Source: Chloroflexia bacterium
Lineage (GTDB): Bacteria > Chloroflexota > Chloroflexia > Thermomicrobiales > JALYUS01
DNA length: 14,308 bases
Assembly (NCBI GenBank): GCA_025928215.1
Contig: JAICJW010000062.1
Coordinates: 1-14,308, forward strand
Direction of reading: 5' to 3'
Both the position numbers and the translations under genes were made by a program. The notes beneath the pieces are model-generated. The model was not told where the DNA came from. It did not search any database and saw nothing but the letters and a program-made list of their open reading frames with translations. Below are positions 1-5,443 of this stretch, piece by piece (within the stretch, counting starts at the first letter, position 1; each line of letters starts with the position of its first letter).

Positions 1-217
1 CCGCATTCCGGCGATGGTGCGCGATGCCGCTGTCAATCGCCAGGCGGATCATCTGCGGCGCGACGAGGTTCGCCGCCGCGACCATGATGAGGGCAACGAG
101 CGCGCCGAGCGCGTCCCGCCAATAAATACGCAAGTACCCCAATGCCCGCCGAAGCGCCTTCCCGCCCCCCGGCTGCGGCGTCATCCCGCCTGGCCCGCTA
201 CCCGGACGTTGTGCCAT
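1..217 (-). CDS. ABC exporter, N-terminal fragment (cut by window edge)
   Basis: The first 72 codons of a minus-strand gene that continues beyond base 1. The start is the ATG at 217-215, which shares one base with the TAA stop of the preceding gene (TAATG), an arrangement typical of translational coupling. After a Gly/Pro-rich cytosolic stretch comes ALRRALGYLRIYWRD, then a hydrophobic segment (about residues 36-55) and a segment ending MIRLAIDSGI. This pattern is characteristic of the elbow helix, first membrane helix and extracytoplasmic turn of type IV ABC exporters (fused permease-ATPase, MsbA/LmrA-like). The nucleotide-binding domain lies outside the window, so substrate and completeness are unknown. 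No good Shine-Dalgarno lies just upstream, which strengthens the case for coupling. The family call rests on the pattern of the membrane start only. Confidence 0.72.
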   Translation of the reverse strand, partial: MAQRPGSGPGGMTPQPGGGKALRRALGYLRIYWRDALGALVALIMVAAANLVAPQMIRLAIDSGIAHHRRNA

Positions 218-609
218 TACGAGGCTCGTGTGTTCGGAGTTCGCAGTTCGGAGTTCGGAGTCGTCGCCTCACCCTTCTCCGAACCTCGAACTTCGAACTG
301 CGAACGCGCTGTCGCCCTGTCGTAGGCGAGGCGGAAAAGATCGAGCGCGCCGGGGATCGCACATTCGTCGCGGATCGGGTAACTGACCCAGCCGCTTTGT
401 GGCAGGATATGGTGCGGCATCGCCTTCCCGTCGCGCACCAGTTCCTCACGGATGCGGACGGGGAACGGCAGATCAGCGAGGTAGTCGCCGTGCAGGTGGC
501 CGAGTTCGCGCCTGCCGAGGCGAAACTCCATGCCGCCGAAGCGATGCGGCTCCTCCGTCACGCCGGGCCAACTGAGCACTTCGTCGCGGATGATGTCGTG
601 TGCGTTCAT
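217..609 (-). CDS. DUF5519 (luciferase-like domain) small protein with a repeat-encoded tail
   Basis: A 130-residue protein. The start ATG at 609 is preceded by AAAGGGA at 8-nt spacing. A longer in-frame ORF exists upstream, but its Arg-rich extension looks like read-through of non-coding DNA. The core contains IIRDEVLSWPGVTEEPHRFG, GMEFRLGRRELGHLHGDYLA and AMPHHILPQSGWVSYPI, which match what I recall of the DUF5519 family: small proteins of about 100-110 residues with no established role, called 'luciferase' in databases. The last 28 or so residues, after LFRLAYDRAT, are not family-like. They are translated from an inverted pair of heptamer arrays at 232-305 (residues such as NSELRTPN). The natural C-terminus has therefore probably been replaced or extended by repeat DNA. 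The TAA stop overlaps the ATG of the ABC gene by one base. Confidence 0.75.
   Translation of the reverse strand: MNAHDIIRDEVLSWPGVTEEPHRFGGMEFRLGRRELGHLHGDYLADLPFPVRIREELVRDGKAMPHHILPQSGWVSYPIRDECAIPGALDLFRLAYDRATARSQFEVRGSEKGEATTPNSELRTPNTRAS
232..305. repeat. Inverted pair of GTTCGnn heptamer arrays
   Basis: Four tandem 7-mers at 232-259 all begin GTTCG (GTTCGGA or GTTCGCA). After an 18-bp spacer, four 7-mers at 278-305 all end CGAAC and are the reverse complement of the same motif. Paired end to end, the 28-bp arms match at 24 of 28 positions, so RNA from either strand can form a long hairpin. The array lies inside the 3' end of the DUF5519 reading frame and ends 15 bases before the ABC start codon. 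Confidence 0.9.
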
Positions 610-775
610 GGTATCTGTCCCTTTGGTTCTGATGAACCGTTCGAGCCGGATGCGCGCAATGATACTCCACACCCGCGCCGCCGCCCCAATCGCGCGTGGC
701 AGCCTGCGGAGCCTGATCGCTCGTCGCCCGGTGGAGCGCACCTTCATCTCCTGTGTAACACCGCGGCGCCCGATT

Positions 776-1426
776 CTATTCGCCCCTCCCCGGACCCGGT
801 CGCAGATGCTCCGGTAAGGCCCAGTAGACCGCAAGCGCGGTGACGAGCGCGAACCCGGCGACCGCATTGATGACGGCGCCCACGACGCAGACGACATAGG
901 TGAGGGGGCCGATCTGGAACTGCTTGTTAATGATGCGGATCAATCGCTCGTCCGCATCGCGCGCGAGCAGCCGCCGATCGTGCGCCGCGTAGCGCCAGAG
1001 GAGATTGAAGGCAATGGCCATCGCGAGGAAGGTGCCGCTGTAGAAGATCGCCGCCGTACGCGCATCAGGCTCCCGGATATACTCCGCGAGGACATTGGTT
1101 GGGAAGGGGATGAAGGTGACAACAATAAGGAGGAACCCGTTGAGGAGCAGTAAGGTATGGTCCGTGCGGCGGATCATTCTGAAAAGATTGTGATGGTTGA
1201 TCCACACGATCAGTACCGTCGCGAAACTGGTCACGAAGGCGAGATAGGACGGCCAGGCGTGCAGGAGCGCGCGGAGCAGGCTGTCACTCTGAAGCGTACC
1301 CGGAGGCGGGGCGCGCAATTCAAGCACAAGCAGCGTCACTGCAATCGCGAAGACGCCGTCGCTGAACGCCTCAAGCCGCCCGGTCTCTTTTTCGTCGCCT
1401 CGTTGCACACGTTCTTCGGTTCGCAC
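776..1426 (-). CDS. TMEM175-family potassium channel (DUF1211)
   Basis: A 216-residue integral membrane protein. The N-terminus RLEAFSDGVFAIAVTLLVLE (residues 17-36) carries the FSDG motif in helix 1 that marks bacterial TMEM175 channels, in which hydrophobic residues of this helix form the K+ selectivity filter. Six hydrophobic segments follow in the usual order, including AWPSYLAFVTSFATVLIVWI with the conserved His pair just after it (NHH). One six-helix unit per chain fits bacterial members, which assemble as tetramers. The start is GTG at 1426 behind a G-rich Shine-Dalgarno at about 5 nt. A TATACT -10-like box at 1463-1458 gives it a possible promoter of its own, inside a heptamer array. 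The next gene downstream (DUF5519) is 166 bp away. The family call is firm; ion specificity is inferred from the family. Confidence 0.9.
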   Translation of the reverse strand: MRTEERVQRGDEKETGRLEAFSDGVFAIAVTLLVLELRAPPPGTLQSDSLLRALLHAWPSYLAFVTSFATVLIVWINHHNLFRMIRRTDHTLLLLNGFLLIVVTFIPFPTNVLAEYIREPDARTAAIFYSGTFLAMAIAFNLLWRYAAHDRRLLARDADERLIRIINKQFQIGPLTYVVCVVGAVINAVAGFALVTALAVYWALPEHLRPGPGRGE

Positions 1427-1439
1427 CTATTCCCCCACC

Positions 1440-1520
1440 AACAAGTACCAAGTCGAAAGTATAATGCATGGATGCTCTGCTTCCCTCTTGTTACTTTGCA
1501 CTTGTTACTTTTTACTCGCT
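1440..1520. repeat. Inverted pair of AAGT-type heptamer arrays
   Basis: Three 7-mers ending AAGT (or AAAGT) lie at 1440-1460. Five 7-mers, mostly starting ACTT, lie at 1486-1520, in reverse-complement orientation. The spacer is 25 bp. The pair fills the gap between the regulator's stop codon (1522-1520) and the start of the TMEM175 gene. It could act as a hairpin at the end of the protease/regulator operon. There is no clear run of T after the stem on the minus strand, so a terminator is only possible. Confidence 0.8.
1458..1463 (-). promoter_or_regulatory. Candidate -10 box for the TMEM175 gene
   Basis: On the minus strand this reads TATACT, about 32 bases before the GTG start. The -35 position (17 bp upstream) reads AGGGAA, a poor match. 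The box lies inside the left heptamer array. The call rests on the -10 alone. Confidence 0.3.
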
Positions 1521-2167
1521 TAGAGCATCACCAATCCCTGCCGCACGCCGACCGTCACCGCCTCGGTGCGGCTGGAGACGTTTAATTTGGAGAAGATCGA
1601 GCCGACGTGGAACTTGACGGTATGCTCGGAGATGCCGAGCCGCCGGGCAACGATCTTGTTTCCCAGCCCCTCCGCCAGCATGTGCAGCACCTCGATTTCG
1701 CGCGGCGTCAGTGGTTGCGCCGGGGCATCGAGCGCCGTCGTGTCTGGCACGGCGGCCAGTGAGGCGAGCGCCGCCTCGGCGGTATCGGGGTGGAGGACGA
1801 CGAGACCCGCCGCCGCTCCCTCGACTGCCGCGATGATCTCCGCCGCCGTCGCCTCACGCGGTAGCACCGCCCGCACGCGCGATCGGAGGGCGACCGCCGC
1901 CCAGAGCGCGGACGGGTTCTCCGTCAGCACGACAACCGCCGGAACGTGGCTGCCCGCGCCGAGGGCGAGCAGCCCCGGCACGAGCAGATCATCGCCCCAC
2001 TCCTGCTCAACGAGCACGACATCCGGCAGGAGCGTCTCGCTCGCCCGTGCCGCCGCCTCGATGCTGGCGACCTGCCCAACCACGGCGAAGCGGGGGCTGG
2101 AAGCGACCAATGCCTCCAGCCCCGCCCGCACGACCGCCGATGGCGCGGCGACCAGCACCCGCGTCAC
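1520..2167 (-). CDS. NarL/LuxR-type regulator with a degenerate (pseudo-)receiver
   Basis: 215 residues. Residues 1-120 have the alternating pattern of a response-regulator receiver. Residues 153-215 are a LuxR-type helix-turn-helix (LTPREIEVLHMLAEG, then VARRLGISEHTVKFHVGSIF), so the protein should bind promoter DNA as a dimer. The phosphorylation site is not intact. The acidic pair after strand 1 is Ala7-Ala8, the phosphoacceptor position is Glu54 (PDVVLVE), Thr82 is kept, and the conserved Lys is replaced by Pro103 (AVLPREA). The Glu may mimic the phosphorylated state, or another signal may control the protein. The start codon overlaps the stop of the upstream protease gene by 4 bp (ATGA), so the two are probably translated together. 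No sensor kinase is nearby. The domain call is secure; the target genes are unknown. Confidence 0.9.
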   Translation of the reverse strand: MTRVLVAAPSAVVRAGLEALVASSPRFAVVGQVASIEAAARASETLLPDVVLVEQEWGDDLLVPGLLALGAGSHVPAVVVLTENPSALWAAVALRSRVRAVLPREATAAEIIAAVEGAAAGLVVLHPDTAEAALASLAAVPDTTALDAPAQPLTPREIEVLHMLAEGLGNKIVARRLGISEHTVKFHVGSIFSKLNVSSRTEAVTVGVRQGLVML

Positions 2168-3060
2168 GCCGCTTCTGCCTCTTCAGGCTCCGCCGCGCCG
2201 ATCCGCGCATCAACCGCGATGCGCCGCCCGCTCCGCACGATCTCCAGCCGGAGTGTGTCGCCCGGTTCGGCATTGGCGAGCGCGTGGAGCAGACTATCGG
2301 GCCGGGCGAAGAGCGCGCCGCCGGTGCCGATCAGTACATCACCGGTGAGCAGACCCGCCGTCTCCGCCGGACTGCCCGCCGCCACTTCCATCAGCAGCAG
2401 GCCGAAGATGATCGTTGTGCCGAGAGGCAGGCGCACCGGCCGCATTGTCACGCCGAGCGCCGGGCGTCCCGCCGTGCCGCGCAGGAAGCGCGCGACGGCA
2501 TTGCTCGGTACGGCAAGGGCGAGGCCGCCCGCGATCATACTGTTGATGCCGATCACGCGCCCCGCGGCATCCGCCAGCGGGCCACCGGAGTTGCCGGGCG
2601 CGAGCCGGACATCTGCCCGCACCCAGCCATGCCCACGCGGGCCATCCGCTGTCGCTGCCGCGTGGACGACTCCCGTTGTCAGCGCGCCCGTCAATCCAAG
2701 CGGGTTGCCGACGGCGAGAACGAGCGAGCCGACCCGCAGCGTATCGGAATCACCGATGAGCGCTGCCGGAAGATCAGTCGCGTCCACCGTCAGGGCGGCA
2801 AGATCGCGACGATCATCCCGCGCCGTGACCACCGCTTCAAAGGCTCGACCGTCCGCGAGTTCGACCGTCGCCCGCGGGCCGCGCGCGACATGCGCGTTCG
2901 TGATAATCAGGCCGTCCGGCTGCCAGATGACACCGGAGCCGCCACCGGGACCCTGTCCGCGCACCTGCACCGTCGCGCGGCGGAGGTGCTCCGCCATCGC
3001 GACAAAGGCGTCGGTGAGGGCGGAAGGTGTTTGCGTCAGTTCATCCGCGATCACTGCCAT
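2164..3060 (-). CDS. HtrA-like serine protease with PDZ domain, no signal peptide (second of pair)
   Basis: 298 residues from the ATG at 3060, chosen because GGGAGGG lies about 8 nt upstream; a longer ORF from 3108 would run 44 bases into the preceding gene. Family S1C, trypsin fold. The full triad is visible: His57 (ITNAHV), Asp86 (RRDLAAL) and Ser158 in APGNSGGPL. A PDZ domain follows (about 195-285; LGVTMRPVRL, AGSPAETAGLLTGDVLI). HtrA proteases degrade misfolded proteins and normally act outside the membrane. Here the N-terminus (MAVIADELTQTPSAL) has no hydrophobic segment, so the enzyme appears cytosolic unless membrane associated by other means. It starts 4 bp after the stop of a paralogous protease and overlaps the regulator gene by 4 bp, so all three probably form one operon. 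Confidence 0.92.
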   Translation of the reverse strand: MAVIADELTQTPSALTDAFVAMAEHLRRATVQVRGQGPGGGSGVIWQPDGLIITNAHVARGPRATVELADGRAFEAVVTARDDRRDLAALTVDATDLPAALIGDSDTLRVGSLVLAVGNPLGLTGALTTGVVHAAATADGPRGHGWVRADVRLAPGNSGGPLADAAGRVIGINSMIAGGLALAVPSNAVARFLRGTAGRPALGVTMRPVRLPLGTTIIFGLLLMEVAAGSPAETAGLLTGDVLIGTGGALFARPDSLLHALANAEPGDTLRLEIVRSGRRIAVDARIGAAEPEEAEAA

Positions 3061-3064
3061 CGCT

Positions 3065-4000
3065 TTAGCCCTCCCGCTGCGGGCGCTCGCCCACCGTGAT
3101 CGCGACATCTACCGGTGCGCCGCCCCGCGCGACCTTCGCGGCGAGGGGCGTTCCGATCCGCTCCGGGCCGAGCAGCGCCTGCACGGCGTCGGTGTCCGGC
3201 GTCGGCGTGCCGTCAAGCGCGATCAGAATGTCGCCGATAAAGAGTCCCGCCTTTTCCGCCGGGCCGCCGCCCTCGATCGAGATGACGATTACCCCCGTTT
3301 CGCTGGTGACACCGACCGATTGCTTGAGCGTATCGGGCAGGCGAACGGGTTGCAAGCCGACGCCGAGGTAGCCGCGCGCGATATGCCCCTTCGTAAGCAA
3401 CTGCTCCACGACACGATGGACCGTCGTGGCGGGGATCGTCAGGCCCATGTTGCGGGACAAACCGGAGGTGTTGATACCGACGATCTCGCCCGCCGCATTG
3501 ACGAGTGGGCCGCCCGAGAAGCCGGGGTAGAGCGTGACATCGGCGCGGATGAACTGATCCACCTGCCCGCCGCGCCAGGTGTTCCACGGCCCGCCGAGCG
3601 CGCTGACGACGCCGAGGCTCGTGCCGAGGCCGCCCTCGCCGAACCGCCCGACGGCCAGCGCCATATGCCCGACCCGGAGCGCGGTCGCATCGCCGACCGC
3701 CGCGGCGGGCAGATTCGCGCCCGCGATTTTGAGGATGGCGAGATCCGTGCTCGGATCGCGCCCGGCGAGCGTCGCGGAACTGCTCGTACCGTCCGGCAGC
3801 GTGACGGTGATGTCGTCGTCACGCTCGACGGTGTGATCGGTGGCGACAATCACGCCCGGTCGCCAGAGGACGCCGCTCGCCGATTGTCGCTGCCGCGCGT
3901 GGACGGCAACGGTGGATGCCCCGGCGCGCTCGACGGCGTCGGCGAGATTGTTGGAGAGATCACGCAGGACGCTCGGCGCCTCGGAAGAAAATGATGCCAT
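3065..4000 (-). CDS. HtrA-like serine protease with PDZ domain, no signal peptide (first of pair)
   Basis: 311 residues from the ATG at 4000, fixed by a perfect AAGGAGG at 4015-4009 with 8-nt spacing. S1C/HtrA architecture: protease core at about 25-200, PDZ at about 215-300 (YLGVGLQPVRLPDTL, GPAEKAGLFIGDILI). The triad is His56 (ATDHTV), Asp86 (STDLAIL) and Ser162. The serine motif reads YPGFSGGPL, with Phe where Asn is commonest. The N-terminus (MASFSSEAPSVLRDLSNNLA) is soluble, helical and has no signal peptide or anchor, unlike DegP/DegS. It is the first gene of the operon with its paralogue and the pseudo-receiver regulator. The two proteases align closely in domain order and motif spacing, suggesting tandem duplication, but differ enough in the serine loop and N-terminus to have separate roles or to form mixed oligomers (inference). 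Confidence 0.92.
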   Translation of the reverse strand: MASFSSEAPSVLRDLSNNLADAVERAGASTVAVHARQRQSASGVLWRPGVIVATDHTVERDDDITVTLPDGTSSSATLAGRDPSTDLAILKIAGANLPAAAVGDATALRVGHMALAVGRFGEGGLGTSLGVVSALGGPWNTWRGGQVDQFIRADVTLYPGFSGGPLVNAAGEIVGINTSGLSRNMGLTIPATTVHRVVEQLLTKGHIARGYLGVGLQPVRLPDTLKQSVGVTSETGVIVISIEGGGPAEKAGLFIGDILIALDGTPTPDTDAVQALLGPERIGTPLAAKVARGGAPVDVAITVGERPQREG

Positions 4001-4120
4001 CGGAAAAACCTCCTTGATCGCGGGAAACCCCGTGTTCCCCGGTTGCGTCCAGTATGCGCCGCGGTTGACACGCACCGTATCAGCCGAATGGGGGACGGCA
4101 TACCCGGAAAAATGGGCGGG

Positions 4121-4155
4121 GATCAGTCGCCAGTAGTCGGTAGTCAGTGGTCAGA
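4121..4155. repeat. Single heptamer array (AGTCAGT type)
   Basis: Five 7-mers in phase, mostly ending CAGT or CGGT, of the pattern nnTCAGT. No inverted partner was found nearby. The array lies between the divergent starts of the protease operon (4000, minus) and the plus-strand gene (4276). The rest of the 4001-4275 gap holds the strong Shine-Dalgarno at 4015-4009 and a -10-like box at 4231. Confidence 0.8.
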
Positions 4156-4230
4156 AGGAGTAGCGAAACAGCGACGCATTTCCCCTTCCGGGGGGTCGGG
4201 TGATTCCATGCAAAGTTGGGAGAATGCCGT

Positions 4231-4236
4231 TATACT
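4231..4236 (+). promoter_or_regulatory. Candidate -10 box for the plus-strand gene
   Basis: TATACT on the plus strand, 39 bases before the GTG start at 4276. At 17-bp spacing the -35 position reads ATGCAA, a weak match. It would place the transcript start near 4243, which argues against the longer ORF beginning at 4216. Confidence 0.4.
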
Positions 4237-4275
4237 CTGTGTACGTTCACTTCTCCAACGAAAGGACTGATTGAC

Positions 4276-5043
4276 GTGGCGATGGCAGTGATGACGAACC
4301 GGGGCTTGATGGAACTTGAGACGACGATTGCGAACGGCTTCAGCAAATTTCTCGAAGTCGGCAACGCGTTGCTGGAGATTCAGACGCGCAAACTCTACCA
4401 GGACGATGACTACGCGACTTTCGAGCAGTACTGCGCGAAGCGGTGGAGCATCAGCCGCTCGCAGGCGTACCGGATGATTCAGGCGGCGGAAGTCGTCGGC
4501 CATCTCGCCGAGGATCACGCCCTGCCGCTACCAATTCACGAGGCGCAGACGCGCGTGCTCGCCAAACTGAAGGAGCCGGAGGCGATTCGTGCCGTCTGGG
4601 AAGAGGTCGTGGATGAGTACGGCGAGACGGTTTCCGCGCCGAAGGTGCGCGACGCGGCGGACTACTACGCGGCGATCCAGGAGAATCCGCAGCGCGCCGC
4701 CTGGCCGCGCGGCGAGGTGATCGCCGCCTACCGCGAGGCGCAGAAGCGCGGCGAAGGCGCGCCGCGCGATGAGAACAACGATGATTCATATATCATTGAC
4801 GCCCCGGCACGGCAGACGAACGCGGCGCGTGCGGAGGAAGAGGGCGAAGCGCCGCCAACGCTCACCTTGCGCGATGTTCACAACCGCCTCGCCTCCGGTC
4901 GGCAACTGCTTGCGCTCGATCCGACGGAGTGGGCGACACGCCTCGATGACGCGACGGCGACCGATATGCAAACGCTCGTCACCGATCTCCGCCAGTGGTG
5001 CGACCGGATGGACGCCGCGCTCGGCTATGTCCTGCGCGGGTAG
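4276..5043 (+). CDS. Phage/plasmid-style DNA-binding-like protein of unknown function
   Basis: The only plus-strand gene between 1 and 11354, about 255 residues from GTG 4276, chosen because AAAGGA (4261-4266) precedes it by 9 nt. ATG 4282 and 4291 are alternatives; the 4216 ATG is unlikely because it lies upstream of the -10 box. Residues about 10-65 carry LLEIQTRKLYQ, TFEQYCAKRW and SISRSQAYRMIQAAEVVGHL. This YCxxRWxxSRxxAYR pattern is frequent in phage, plasmid and ParB-like proteins and looks like a helix-turn-helix in which the SRSQAY helix reads DNA. The centre (about 75-190) is helical and charged. The C-terminal 65 residues (LTLRDVHNRLASGRQLLALD onward) look like an amphipathic helical domain, perhaps for oligomerisation. 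No partition ATPase, recombinase or replication gene adjoins it. The exact role is unknown to me. Confidence 0.8.
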   Translation: MAMAVMTNRGLMELETTIANGFSKFLEVGNALLEIQTRKLYQDDDYATFEQYCAKRWSISRSQAYRMIQAAEVVGHLAEDHALPLPIHEAQTRVLAKLKEPEAIRAVWEEVVDEYGETVSAPKVRDAADYYAAIQENPQRAAWPRGEVIAAYREAQKRGEGAPRDENNDDSYIIDAPARQTNAARAEEEGEAPPTLTLRDVHNRLASGRQLLALDPTEWATRLDDATATDMQTLVTDLRQWCDRMDAALGYVLRG

Positions 5044-5071
5044 CGGGCGACAGACAGGGGGAATTGCTGAT

Positions 5072-5152
5072 CCGCCAAGACGCCAAGAAGAAGAGAGAAG
5101 GACGCATGCTCTTATCTCTTTCTATTCCTTGGCGCTCTCGGCGTCTTGGCGG
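5072..5152. terminator. Hairpin from CGCCAAG-type repeats between convergent genes
   Basis: A perfect 13-bp inverted repeat: CCGCCAAGACGCC at 5072-5084 and its complement at 5140-5152. The inner parts are purine-rich on the left and pyrimidine-rich on the right, so pairing can continue imperfectly inward to a small loop near 5105. On the plus strand the stem is followed by TTCATTCTTTCC, giving a plausible intrinsic terminator for the gene ending at 5043. On the minus strand no T-run follows. The arms show a degenerate 7-bp period (GCCAAGA, CGCCAAG), like the other arrays here. Confidence 0.6.
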
Positions 5153-5173
5153 TTCATTCTTTCCGTGCGGCGA

Positions 5174-5338
5174 TCAGTCGCGCTCGACGATCCGCGTTGT
5201 CGCCCGGCTGTTCGTTACCTGGGCGCGTTTCGCCATCTTCTCCGCTTCATCGCGGGTAGCGAACGGGCCGAGATGGAATCGCATCGGGCGAGCGAGCGCG
5301 TTATCCGGTGGGTCAATCACTTCAACGACATAGGACAT
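5174..5338 (-). CDS. 54-residue hypothetical protein, SPOR-like pattern
   Basis: A small ORF from the ATG at 5338, well supported by AAGGAGG at 8-nt spacing; the in-frame ATG 42 bases upstream has no ribosome site. The sequence begins MSYVVEVIDPP, contains FHLGPFATRDEAEKMAKRAQ and ends with TTRIVERD. The stretch 'GPF-x-x-R-x-E-A-E-x-x-A' followed by a short strand recalls half of a SPOR domain or a small substrate-presenting ferredoxin-like fold, but the resemblance is weak and I do not recognise the family. It lies 100 bp downstream of the K+ importer on the same strand, with a weak TATGAT -10-like box at 5392-5387, and is convergent with the plus-strand gene. The strong Shine-Dalgarno and the start context make a real gene likely. 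Confidence 0.65.
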   Translation of the reverse strand: MSYVVEVIDPPDNALARPMRFHLGPFATRDEAEKMAKRAQVTNSRATTRIVERD

Positions 5339-5422
5339 CGCCGTCCCCTCCTTCGTATCGTCGCGCGAAACACCAGACACTTTCTATCATATACGACTAC
5401 TCTCGCGCTACTGTTGCGGAGC

Positions 5423-5443
5423 GAGTTCGAACTCCGAACTATC
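5423..5443. repeat. Short heptamer tract of the GTTCGGA family
   Basis: Three 7-mers. On the minus strand they read GTTCGGA and GTTCGAA variants starting within the TAG stop of the K+ importer gene, and they include the perfect 10-bp palindrome AGTTCGAACT (5424-5433). The unit is the same as in the array at 232-305. Confidence 0.6.

Noticed and set aside
232..305. CRISPR array
   Set aside because: Units are 7 bp, directly adjacent, with no unique spacers; the other heptamer arrays fail for the same reason.
610..897. N-terminal extension of the DUF5519 gene
   Set aside because: Arg-rich and unlike the family; it overlaps the 3' end of the TMEM175 gene, while ATG 609 has a good ribosome site.
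3061..3108. Longer start for the second protease
   Set aside because: It would overlap the first protease by 44 bases; ATG 3060 has GGGAGGG upstream and follows the stop by 4 bp.
1946..3994. 682-codon plus-strand open frame opposite the protease operon
   Set aside because: It is antisense to two proteases with complete catalytic motifs; its translation is Arg/Ala/Pro-rich without domains. High G+C keeps the frame open.
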